Assembly (NCBI GenBank): GCA_039720395.1 | Contig: JBBPBK010000050.1 | Span: forward strand, 162,066 to 226,065 | Source of the DNA: Liquidambar formosana | Lineage: Eukaryota > Streptophyta > Magnoliopsida > Saxifragales > Altingiaceae | Length of the DNA stretch: 64,000 nt | Direction of reading: 5' to 3' | In this document: one piece after another, positions 55,589-64,000 of the stretch | Numbering within the stretch: the stretch's first letter is position 1 | Layout of the letters: every line of letters starts with the position of its first letter | Notes under the pieces: generated by a model | Seen by the model: only the letters and a program-made list of their open reading frames with translations | Told to the model about the DNA's origin: nothing | Databases searched by the model: none | Translations under genes and position numbers: made by a program

Positions 55589-56190
55589 TTTTGAATTCCG
55601 GATATAAATACAATCACAATAAGGAAAACTATACTGCCCACAAAAGGATGCTTTCTTTCCCTTCTTTCTCTATGGAAAACTCAAGCGCCGAGAAGGGAAA
55701 GAAAAGCTCAGGACCAAATGGGTACTTGTTGAATTCAATTACCAGCCTGTAATTAACAATTCGAGGTCACCAAACCTAGAAATCAAGACAATGGGGATTG
55801 AAATTTCAACAAAAGGGTTCTAAAAAATGGGAAATTGATTGGAATTATGATTAAATACTGACAATATTAGACTACAAATCAAAAACTCAATCAAAACAAC
55901 AGGGATTGAAATTTCAATAAAGGGTTGTTGTGAATTGTGCGACGAATATATCTCTGATAAAATATGTGAGGTTTTGGGTTGAATTTTAATAGATTATGTT
56001 ATTTTTTGGTGAATTGTGGGATGAATTTACCTCGGATCGATCCCTGGAAGAGCAGACCGGAGGCTGGAATTTCGTCCAAAGCTATGCAATAATGTACCAG
56101 ATTTCCGACATTTCCCACCTCCCCCTCCCTCTCTCTCTTACTCTCTCTCCTCTCTCTACTTTTATTAGAGCGTCCGCCCAGCGCCTGCCA
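55589..56190 (-). promoter_or_regulatory. 5' leader, leader intron and promoter region of the EFR3-like gene
   Basis: A leader intron is likely: acceptor cag at 55,747-55,749 and donor gtaaat at 56,030, 284 bases, between non-coding exon parts (55,589-55,746 and from 56,031 up). Further up, 56,110-56,160 is a strong CT tract on the plus strand, so GA repeats on the sense strand, of the type bound by plant GAGA/BPC factors. No clear TATA box, as is common for housekeeping genes. Exon limits rest on splice motifs only. Confidence 0.5.
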
Positions 56191-56565
56191 TTAATGATTG
56201 AATATCTCCTCACCATGTACTAAAAGGGAATATTTCGCACCTTTAACGGTATTTTTCAGTCTTGAATCCTTGATATTATAAATTTATTAGAAGGTGCCAT
56301 TCCATAGGTTACCACGCAAAAGGGAGAGGAGGCCGAGGAGGGTGTAGCCAGTTTTTTTGGGACCTTTTTCAGAGTAAATTGATGCAATATAATTCTCTTT
56401 TAATTTTTTTCATTATAAATTAATAATAAGGGAAAATTTAAGTATTGAAAGTGGGAAGAGATCAATATTGTCAAAAGATTATACCTTTTTTACTAGACTT
56501 CTAAGACCCTGTAATGTGTGCGAAAAAATGTTTTAAAAAATTCATAAATTTACAAAAAAATTATA
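56191..56565. other. Intergenic upstream of the EFR3-like gene
   Basis: AT-rich, nothing recognised. Confidence 0.5.
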
Positions 56566-56569
56566 TACA

Positions 56570-56728
56570 TATATTGCCGAGCATATGTAGTTTAGATGGC
56601 ATTTCCCATCCATTTGGGTGTGAGGTGTTTGGAGGAGATCGAGGGTTTGACTCTCCAGGTGTGTGTGGGTGTGTGAGTTTCTAACGACTGAAAAAAAAAA
56701 TAAAAAAAATAATAATAATAATAATATT
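56570..56728 (+). mobile_element. tRNA-derived SINE
   Basis: tagtttagatggc (A-box-like) is followed about 50 bases on by gagggtttgactctcc (B-box-like), then a G/T-rich body gtgtgtgggtgtgtgag and an A-rich tail ending in (aat)n. Short and tail-bearing, as expected for a plant SINE. Target duplication not clear. Confidence 0.6.
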
Positions 56729-57740
56729 GATATGGCTCCAACCATGAAAATTAGTGATTTTTTTTTTTTTCAATTCTTTTTAGGAAAAAGTGTTTACCAA
56801 GTTAGTTATTCAACTCCCTTCTCTATTGTAGAGAGGGATACTCCAATTTTTAACCACTATATCAGACTCCCCAAAGTAGAGACTCTCTGACTATTCACAT
56901 CTAGGGAACTCTCTTGAACCTGTTCTCTATTTAAGAACATCTCCAACATATAGGGAGCTCATTTGGAGTCCTCTAACTCCCTATTTTGATTTTTTTTTTT
57001 TTTAAAAAAAAAAAAAATATATATATATATATATATAGAAAACTCCCTATTTTATAAAATGTCAATTTTCCCAAAGAGTATCAGTGCTTTTAGAGACACT
57101 CTTAATCGATACTGCCATCTATCAACCTACTCATTAATACTCCGTAGAGTTTTAAATAAAATTCATTTTACACATATCCCAGATCACTGGACAAATAAGA
57201 CAATGAAGTGTAATAGAATTTCTTATATAGTCAATTAGAAAAATTCTTCACAAATAAAAGAAATTTGTGGAGAAGCCTTAAAATGAAAATGGAAGGATGG
57301 TAACGCCAATGTGTTTGAATTTTGGGAGAATGACTAAATGGTGGTCAGAAATAAAAGTAATTCTGAAAAAATGGTCAAAATATCCATATTCCATTCGAAA
57401 GGGTAATACTAAATTTAATCCCTAAAAAAGGGGATTTGAGGTCAAATGTCTAGCATGCCGTTCTAACTGTTACCCTAATTAAATTCTATCTCTTTAGGGA
57501 GAGATAATGTTTGTTTTGCCAAACATTGTTTGATCCGCTTACTTCTTCGGTTATCTAATTATTCTCTTTCTTTTTTTTTTTTCCTTTTTTTTTATTATAT
57601 AAAATCGGTCATCTAATTCTTGATAGATAAAAGATGCCAAAAGGATATACTAAATTTTAAGTTGCACTAGCACGCACTCTATGGTATAAGTATCCATATC
57701 CTTTGGATATTGATGAGTTAGCAAGTAAAAACTAGCAGTT
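56729..57740. other. Intergenic; possible MITE near 56,935-57,105
   Basis: aagaacatctccaacatata (about 56,933) and agagacactctt (about 57,093) at the far side, around an A/T-rich core with a (ta)n, look like the ends of a worn hAT-type MITE (gagcatctccaa family). No gene seen in the rest. Confidence 0.4.
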
Positions 57741-57890
57741 GGGGGGATTTTAGATTGGTCGGGCTATGGGAATATAACTACAATTTGGTGCTATATTCTA
57801 TTAACTTTTAATAAATGACTACTGACTTGACTAAAAATGACTACTAACTCTAATTATTTTCCCATAGCTCAACTAATCTAAAATTCTCCC
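57741..57890. repeat. 150-bp inverted-repeat element
   Basis: gattttagattggtcgggct on the left pairs with agctcaactaatctaaaatt on the right; arms of about 30 bases with few mismatches run from ggggggatttt to aaattctccc. A MITE is likely, but the target duplication is not clear. Confidence 0.7.
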
Positions 57891-58849
57891 TTGATTAAAC
57901 TAAGCATAATTAAGACCTTGGATAATGGGAAATGACTTGTGGTTAACACGATTTAATATGACGTACAAATTATGGTTCTTTTCCTACATATTTTGAATGC
58001 ATTTAAATTATTGTTGTCAAATTTGAATCATTGAAACTTAGTTCCCCCTCCCTCCCCCTTTTTTGTTTTTTTGGTGGGTAGTCAAACTAGTGGAGGGAGA
58101 GAGTATGTCAACAAAGGGTTTTGTCAGTTGACATTCAAAATGATAAGAATGGGTCGTAGAGAGAGAGGGTAAGTTAGGTGGAGTAAAAGGTTTAAGTAAA
58201 TGGATAAAATAGGTATACTTGAATGGCAAATAACAAATCTTCTCTCGGGAATTAAAACTCATTCTTCCCATTTTGAATGGAATAGGAGAATCTTCACCCT
58301 TTTCTCATAATTAGTTTTATCTCTAGCCACCGTTTTGTCATTCTCAATTTTTTGATTCACGGAGGAAAAATCTGGAAGTTTTGAAGTTAGGGGCCCATAA
58401 TGAGGTGGAGCGAAAGGTACCAGAGTACCGTTACTTTTTGCTCATAGACGTGCTGTCCCGACCGTTATATACTGGCCATGCGTTGGGATCTCCTTCCGGC
58501 GGTTACCGCTTATTCTTCAACCTGTTCGGTCCTCGCGCACTTTAGCAAAGGCCCATAGCAATGGTATCCAGTTATCCACAAATCACAATCAAGCCAAAAC
58601 TTCCTTCTTTTCTTGTTTTAATTTATTTTATTTTTTTTCTGACCTGGTCCTTTATTTTGGTTTTTGTTTTTGTTTTTTTCTTTTCCCCTCTTGTCCCTTT
58701 GGCGACATCCAATAAAAGACTATTAATATTTGGGACAACTTGTTTCGGTCTCAAATCTAAATTTTGTCTCAAAGTGCGGAGATTTTTATTAGAATGTGGT
58801 GTAGAATGAGAAAATTTGCAATCACTTACAAGTGGGCACATATTTTAAA
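57891..58849. other. Intergenic, no gene seen
   Basis: Includes a GC-richer stretch at about 58,390-58,560 (ctgtcccgaccgtt, ctccttccggcggtt) that stands out from its surroundings but has no coding domain. Confidence 0.45.
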
Positions 58850-59570
58850 GTCAATTAAATCATGGCAAATTAAATTTGACCACGTGTCTTTTTATAAGTT
58901 GAGTGGGATATATTTATGACAAATAAATGTGTGCTATGTGTCTTTTATTACACAGCGTTGGCGAATTATAAATTGCAATGTGTTTTAAAAATTGCTACAT
59001 AGGTGACCAAATCAAATATTGCCACTTGTCAAGTGAGACCAAATAAAAGGAAAACAAGTAATTCTTCCAATCAAATGTTACCACGTATTCTGGTTAGGAT
59101 CGCTATCAAATAATTAATATTTATCATTTTATAAAAGATAAATAAAAGATAATTATTAAGAAATCAATTCTTATCAGAATACTCTTCTCCCTACCACTAT
59201 AAATTGAGATAACTCCCAAGGGTCAAAAGAAAAGAGACATTCAAGCAACAAAGCTCTGTCAGACCAAAGTCTCAAAAGTTCTGTCGCGACCAAGCTTGTA
59301 GCCTTTAATATGCTCACAGCCTAGAGACTCACACAAGAGATCTATTCTGCCTATATCGGAGCAAATTTTGCCCGTTGAATCGAGAATAAACTGCTCAAGT
59401 ACTCAAGTCAAAGTTTCAAGGAGAGAAGAATCAGAGGATTACTTTACTTTGTAGACCAAGTCTACACAAAGATTGTACTCCACTTCTACAAATTAATAAA
59501 ATTATCTTTTGTCCATTTTTTGGTCTATTTATTTTTAGACACAAAATTTGTGCGTACATGTGGATTCTAC
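58850..59570 (+). other. Possible solo LTR or old promoter sequence
   Basis: A TATA-like cactataaattgaga (about 59,196) follows an upstream zone with repeated accacgt/gccactt blocks. Downstream come about 280 bases of leader-like sequence and aattaataaaatta (about 59,487) as a possible poly(A) signal, then tttttagacacaaaatttgt. This order (TATA, leader, poly(A) signal) fits an LTR, but I could not find matching ends, a primer site or a duplication. Confidence 0.3.
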
Positions 59571-59789
59571 AATTATTTATAAGGAATGCCTATTTTCACA
59601 CCATTTTTTGCTTATCCACATCCCCCATGGGCAATATTGTCATTTAACTTCTTTTTTTTCCCCTTCTCTCTCCTTTCTTCTTCATTTTTCTACTTTCTTT
59701 TCTCTTCTTTCTCTGGCAGAAATAAAGTAGAAGTAGCACAGCCCTGTTTGTTCACTGAAGGAGGGAAAAAAAAATGTTGACGGAGGAGA

Positions 59790-59999
59790 ATGGTTCATCC
59801 AACCCTTGGTCATATCCCATTTACCGGTGTCTCCCTGGCAAAGACTCTTGCACTCACTAGAGATTACGAGTCTATAAAGGAAAAAATCAAAACAATTAGT
59901 GCTACCCTCTCTAGATCTATTGAGACCAGCTTTAGGGATGGTTTCCAGTATAATTTGTTACAAACCTATACTGGTGGTGTTGGTTATCATCACCATTGA
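59790..59999 (+). pseudogene. Possible captured gene fragment inside the MULE
   Basis: A 69-residue open frame with normal, non-repetitive composition: GHIPFTGVSLAKTLALTRD, then YESIKEKIKTISATLSRSIE, FRDGFQYNLLQTYTG and a stop after HHH. The codon use and predicted helix look like real protein, unlike the low-complexity frames around it. I do not recognise the parent gene. Lying between MULE TIRs, it may be a captured exon. Confidence 0.4.
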
Positions 60000-60035
60000 T
60001 TTTTCCCATTCACTTGAGTTCGAGAACATTTGCAT

Positions 60036-60039
60036 ATAA

Positions 60040-60066
<27 letters not shown>
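60036..60066. repeat. (CA)n microsatellite
   Basis: About 14 CA units followed by tatata and tacatacata. Confidence 0.9.
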
Positions 60067-60072
<6 letters not shown>

Positions 60073-60090
60073 CATACATATATAGCTTTG

Positions 60091-60228
60091 ATCATGTGCG
60101 GGATATCCCAGATATCCCGTTCGATCACAACCATTCGTTAGCGACACAAACGCGTACACGTGATATGCATGTGTCATCTATGGATGGCCATGATCGAACG
60201 AGATATTATGAGATATCCCGCACATGAT
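60091..60228. repeat. Hairpin element nested in the MULE
   Basis: Left arm atcatgtgcgggatatccca (continuing gatatcccgttcgatca) pairs with the right arm from tgatcgaacgagatatt to tgagatatcccgcacatgat, 36-38 bases with few mismatches. A further partial unit (cagatattacgggatatccc, near 60,244) follows, so this may be one of several. Confidence 0.8.
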
Positions 60229-60854
60229 TAGTCTTATACATCCCAGATATTACGGGATATCCCGCACATTAAAATGGTGAAAAGGTATGTGTTTGCCCAC
60301 CATCTTCCATCGTCCAATAAGTTTTTTCTTCAAATAGTTTACTATGTGCATTTGATTATCTATCAAATAAAGTGTGAATTTCCAAGTTCGATCCATTATA
60401 GTGGGAAATGAAAACCCAAGCTCACAAGTGACAAAAATCTAAAGCCTTCATCAAGTAAAAAGTTGAAGAAAGCGACGCCAGCGAGAAATGGATATGGAAA
60501 TACGGCTTGGGCAAATGACAATCTTTTTCCTCGTTTTGGTTTTTCTTTTTGTATAAATTCATAATCGGTGTGTGTGGGTTGACGGCGTCGGAGGAGGGAT
60601 GGGAGATAACCAAGGTTTCGGCGAACTATTCTCCTCTATCAGCATTTTTTCCTTCTGCATTAAATAAACTGGGTTGCGTCTTCTTTGTTTTTAAATTTTT
60701 GTTTGGGGCTGCTAGAGAAAGAAGAGAAGAGAATAGAATAATGAAGTGGGGAGAAGAGAGAGAAGGGGAAGGAAAAGAAGGGAAATGACGAAGTTGTCCT
60801 AAAAGGGTGTAGATAAGAAACAAGGGTGTGGAAATAAGCCCTCCTTTATTTATA

Positions 60855-61329
60855 ATTAACGTTTTATTTACTTTTCTCAATTCTTGAATTTGAAGATGCT
60901 CGATTTATTAGTGCAGACTGCAAGGAGATGGCTTGCAAATAAAAGTTGTTTTAAATTTCTATTTGGATGAATTTTGGCCAAAACCTCTATGTATAAGAGT
61001 TCTTAGACAATAGAACCCACAAAAACTAATGTTTGATGAAAACCCCTTTTGACAGTAGAAAGACTAAAACACCCTTGTTTTAACAACTTACCTTAATTTA
61101 CAAACTCGCCATTTCACAACCCCCCCCCCTCCCGAAAATCAATCTTCTCCCACGCCTCATTTTTCCCAGTGAGTATACATATAGAAGAAGAAACGACACT
61201 AAAAACCTTCCAAAAGTCACATTTTATCATTCACACCATACCAAAAGTCAATTATAGGGTTTTTTCTCTTTCTTTCAAGTGTCCCAAAGTGCTTCCAGCG
61301 AGAATATATCATAGCTAATAATAACATGC
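60855..61329. other. Intergenic, no gene seen
   Basis: Lies between the MULE and the LTR retrotransposon. A C run at 61,121. Nothing recognised. Confidence 0.5.
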
Positions 61330-61474
61330 TGTAGACACCCCATTTTGTCCCTACATTTGATGATGATTTCCCGATGATGAGGTCCACAATGTTTGCCGTC
61401 TACTCGAGTCTCTTTCTACGCGTAAAGCAAGCAAATGGGGGTCAAACGATTAAATTAGACAGCCAGGGAGTGTG

Positions 61475-61568
61475 GTGCGTACGCATATTTATAATATGCG
61501 TACGCATGGTGGTTTCATGCGTACGCATGAATAGCCATGCGTACGCATAAAATAATATGCGTACGCAT
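61475..61568. repeat. Five tgcgtacgca palindromes in U3
   Basis: Five copies of the 10-mer palindrome tgcgtacgca, about 20 bases apart, lying about 165-260 bases upstream of the TATA box. Confidence 0.95.
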
Positions 61569-61734
61569 GAGATTCCATATTCATCATTCACTTCCCACTT
61601 CGACCGAAAGCGTTGTCGGGGGGGAATGATTTAGCCTTGAGTCGGCTCGACCATTGAGCAAAGGGAACGTGGGGGGGGTCAAAGAGGAGGGAGTTGGAGG
61701 TCATGCATGACGACCTCACCCGGGTGATTTCTCC

Positions 61735-61743
61735 TATAAATAG
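61735..61743 (+). promoter_or_regulatory. TATA box of the LTR promoter
   Basis: tataaatag in a GC-richer setting (ttctcctataaatagcagga), with agctcttgggagctc just downstream. Transcription would be expected to start about 30 bases on, near 61,770. Confidence 0.75.
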
Positions 61744-62190
61744 CAGGAGCTCTTGGGAGCTCAAAAAGGATGGAGAGAGGACGAACGGAGAAGGCAGAAA
61801 CAGGGGAGGTCAGTGAGAGGAAATAGATAGAGAAATAAGGAGGAGCTGCATTTTGAGTAACTGCTAGTTATTTTGAGGGTGAGAGAAATATGGGAAAGGT
61901 GAGAGAAATAAACTGAGAGAAAAGAGAGGAAAATATAACAGAGAATTAGACCAGTGAGACTGGGAAAAGCTTGTTTTGCGCAACAGGGGAGACGCTGCCG
62001 GGTTGACGGTGGACCTGAGGGAAGGATTTAATTTCAATTTGCTTTATTTTTAAGAGGTACGTAATATTTATTTATTTATATAATTATGTAGGATGTTTAG
62101 AAGTTGATTTATTGTGTACACTGTCCATTTTTGGCCAATAATGTTCTTCGGGAAGTCCAAATTCGCGGAGAAGATAATTTGGTGAAACCA

Positions 62191-62325
62191 TGAGTACTCG
62201 CGAAATGTCATGCGTACGCATAAATTTATTATGCATATGCATGGTAGGTGCGTACGCATGGTGAGACCATGCGTACGCATGATAATACCATGCGTACGCA
62301 TGGTAAGACCGCGAGTACTCGCGAC
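62191..62325. repeat. Second palindrome cluster in the LTR
   Basis: Four tgcgtacgca copies plus an atgcatatgcat variant (62,211-62,300), bracketed by two cgagtactcgcga-type palindromes (about 62,191 and 62,311). Confidence 0.9.
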
Positions 62326-62751
62326 AGTGCATTTTCTCTTATTTTCATTCCGTTAAGGCTTCTATACTTTGTTATTAAATATTTATGCTTTGTTTATTTA
62401 TTCTATGCCATTAATCCATCATTCATGTGTGCCATTTATTTATTGTATGATTAACAGGTGTTCCGGATTTTATTAAAATATTAAATATGGTCAATGAATA
62501 CAAGAATGAGGGCCGGTTTATTACCGAGCATTGTTGGGTGCCTAACACCTTCCCAACATGTACCTTAGCTACGAACCCATCTCTGGTTAATAAAATTGGT
62601 CCTGGACCCTTCCAGGTGGCGACTCTCATTTGCACGCTAATCCTAAATGGATTAGCACCATCAGAAAGCAGAAAAGCAAGTAAATACAGGTGAACAGGGG
62701 GAAACGCGCGAGCGCGCGTGGCGGCGGTGAAAAAGGTCGGTGCGACTACAG

Positions 62752-62770
62752 TGACGACTCTGCTGGGGAC
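62752..62770 (+). promoter_or_regulatory. Retrotransposon primer-binding site
   Basis: tgacgactctgctggggac, one base after the LTR end. It resembles the complement of a tRNA-Arg 3' end as used by Tat/Ogre elements, with one base changed from the form tggcgactct that I recall. Confidence 0.65.
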
Positions 62771-64000
62771 TGAGCTCAACCTCAAAGTATTCATTGACCA
62801 TAATTAATATTTTAATTTAATACGAAAACCAAAAAAAAATGAATAAATGTTTTTTTGAAAAAAAAATATAATGTTGTTTTTTTTACAATAAAATACTGCA
62901 CACACACACCGGCCTGTGTCTAAACCCCGATGGTAGTTGGGTGAGGGTTCCCAGATTCCACTCGATTCTTGGGTAATTCTTATCTGCTCCATCAGCCCAC
63001 AGCCTGTGCCACTAGCCTGTGATAAGCTTGTGAGTACGTTAACGGATTGCTCTCGGGCATCCTAGCTTGGGTAACCCATTGAAGGCGGAGGATATAAGGA
63101 GACCCTTGGTTTGAACTGCACGTTAAAAACATGGGTAAATTTACTTTTTCTGTACAATCCTGTGTGAATGTGTGACATGCATCATTTTCATTTTTAGGAC
63201 CAGGTATGGGGCAAGGCCCAAAATTGTATAAAGGTTTTTTATCATTTCTAGGATTGGTAATGGGGCGAGGCCCAATATTGTTTAAAGTCTTTTAATTAAA
63301 ACCCAAACAAAGAGTCAATCTTGCAGTTAGTTCACACCTATTAGAGAGTTATGAGACCACTGCATGTGCCTACTGTATAGAGATTACTGTTCATAATCGT
63401 TGGAAACCTACTAGTTGTAGCCTTTGGAGTGCACTCTTTTTAGCTTTTTGGGATCTGCTATTTCTAGCTATTATAGGATTGTTCCTTAAGTACCCATTGT
63501 TATGTCTCTTAGATCTGCGTCTCTGCAACCATGACTTCTTCTGAGTGCTTTATAGCTGTCGTCTTGCACTTCATCCTTTTCATCTTAATGGTCAACTTCT
63601 GTTTACGTGAGGGGGTTCCAGTGGAGGTGGCAGTTTCATTTGTGACATTTTTTATAATGTCACTTGTGTTGATGTATTTCCTTTACTCTTAGGTCTTTAG
63701 AGGTTTGTTCCATGTAAGTGTGTTTTGTCGGTTTTAGCTATGTATTCCGATCATTTTAGGTGAATAAATGATAGGCTTCCTTTGTGTTCATCGGTTTGTT
63801 TTTTGTTGTACTCCCACAAAAGAAAAAAAAGGAGAGAGATTTTATACACACAAAAAAATAAATAAATAAAAAAAAGAGAGAGGGGGATGTTGTACATCAA
63901 AAAGTCCAAAAACCAAAAATCAGAAAAAAAAATCAAAAAAAAAAGGAAAGAGAGAGAGAATTGCTACTTGTTAGCAGCATCCTGAGGAGAATTTGAAGGC
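62771..64000 (+). mobile_element. Leader region of the Tat/Ogre-like element, runs off the window
   Basis: No open frame of note. Contains a local repeat (accaggtatggggcaaggcc near 63,201 and tggtaatggggcgaggccca near 63,255) and A-rich/GA-rich stretches near the edge. Tat/Ogre elements usually have a long leader before gag, so the coding region probably lies beyond 64,000. Confidence 0.65.

Larger units (their letters stand above)
59582..60845. mobile_element. Non-autonomous MULE with long TIRs and 9-bp target duplication
   Basis: The 1,264-bp element starts aggaatgcctattttcacac; the complement of its end starts aggagggcttatttccacac. The inverted arms are about 220 bases, diverged, sharing ttcccttct-type tracts, tttctctggcag/tttctctagcag and gagaatagtt-like ends. 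Flanks ttatttata (59,573-59,581 and 60,846-60,854) are identical 9-mers. It encodes no transposase. Inside are a possible captured coding piece (59,790-59,999), a (CA)n microsatellite and a hairpin (60,091-60,228). A Pack-MULE design is likely (inference). Confidence 0.85.
61330..62750 (+). mobile_element. 5' LTR of a Ty3/gypsy Tat/Ogre-like retrotransposon
   Basis: Starts tgtagacaccccattttgtc and ends gtgcgactaca (TG...CA), 1,421 bases. It is directly followed by tgacgactctgctggggac, which matches the tRNA-Arg-type primer site known for Tat/Ogre elements. U3 holds a TATA box tataaatag (61,735-61,743). The far part has the typical U5-like block gttgggtgcctaacaccttc (near 62,535). Two clusters of the palindrome atgcgtacgcat lie at 61,475-61,568 and 62,210-62,301. 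The 3' LTR is outside the window, so the target duplication cannot be checked. The family assignment is from remembered LTR features. Confidence 0.8.

Noticed and set aside
58850..59570. Integrated plant pararetrovirus promoter
   Set aside because: There is a TATA box and leader-like sequence but no viral coding domain nearby and no tRNA-Met primer site; a solo LTR or chance is simpler.
62068..62454. Frames with repeated MRTHG-type residues on both strands
   Set aside because: They arise from the tgcgtacgca palindromes in the LTR, which read similarly on both strands; no protein feature.
1..64000. tRNA or rRNA genes
   Set aside because: Only degenerate A/B-box pairs within SINE-like units were seen; no cloverleaf-length sequence with proper arms.

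Overview
This window looks like nuclear DNA from a eudicot plant, possibly a woody one. The evidence is an AT-rich composition, GT-AG spliced genes with many short exons, coiled-coil NLR resistance genes, a plant EFR3-type gene, and a dense mix of plant transposons (MULE, LINE, RTE, SINE, TRIM, Tat/Ogre-like LTR). I cannot name the species from sequence alone. Exon boundaries and target duplications below were read by hand from splice signals, reading frames and flanking bases.

Region 1 (1-7,100): the minus-strand remains of an NLR cluster. Two decayed LRR tails (about 1.1-1.5 kb and 2.9-3.4 kb) lie downstream of an intact 865-residue CNL gene (4,310-6,907).

Region 2 (7,210-17,060): a complete, probably autonomous Mutator-like element (7,356-16,800). 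It has about 414-bp terminal inverted repeats that are about 98% identical and a perfect 9-bp target duplication. It sits inside an older foldback element of about 400 bp. It carries a six-exon 998-residue MuDR-type transposase, a plant transposon-associated ORF broken by one in-frame stop, and a small GRF zinc-finger/transmembrane ORF. It also holds arrays of the palindrome tatagtcgactata.

Region 3 (17-30 kb): mostly non-coding. It contains foldback elements, a tRNA-type SINE with target duplication, LINE pieces, and a patchwork pseudogene segment (20.8-22.3 kb). That segment joins a LINE RNase H piece, a dead copy of a small membrane-protein gene, and an internally deleted copy of part of the large EFR3-type gene. 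A second CNL gene (23,930-26,308) lacks the normal LRR tail. The intact small membrane-protein gene lies at 29,265-29,587.

Region 4 (30-35.9 kb): a degenerate LINE, a 35-nt perfect inverted repeat next to a TGACG palindrome, and a second copy of the foldback family with a small MITE nested in it.

Region 5 (35,978-56,180, minus): one large housekeeping gene encoding a plant EFR3-like protein (SEMI-ROLLED LEAF 2 / EFOP type). It has 19 coding exons and 1,038 residues, plus an intron in the 5' leader. Its introns have collected LINE and RTE fragments, and one holds a complete 332-bp TRIM nested in a LINE.

Region 6 (56-64 kb): SINE and hairpin elements, a non-autonomous MULE with a possible captured coding piece (59,582-60,845), and the 5' LTR, primer site and leader of a Tat/Ogre-like retrotransposon that runs off the window. 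The main theme is repeated activity of elements that make 9-bp target duplications (five clear cases) around two resistance genes and one housekeeping gene.
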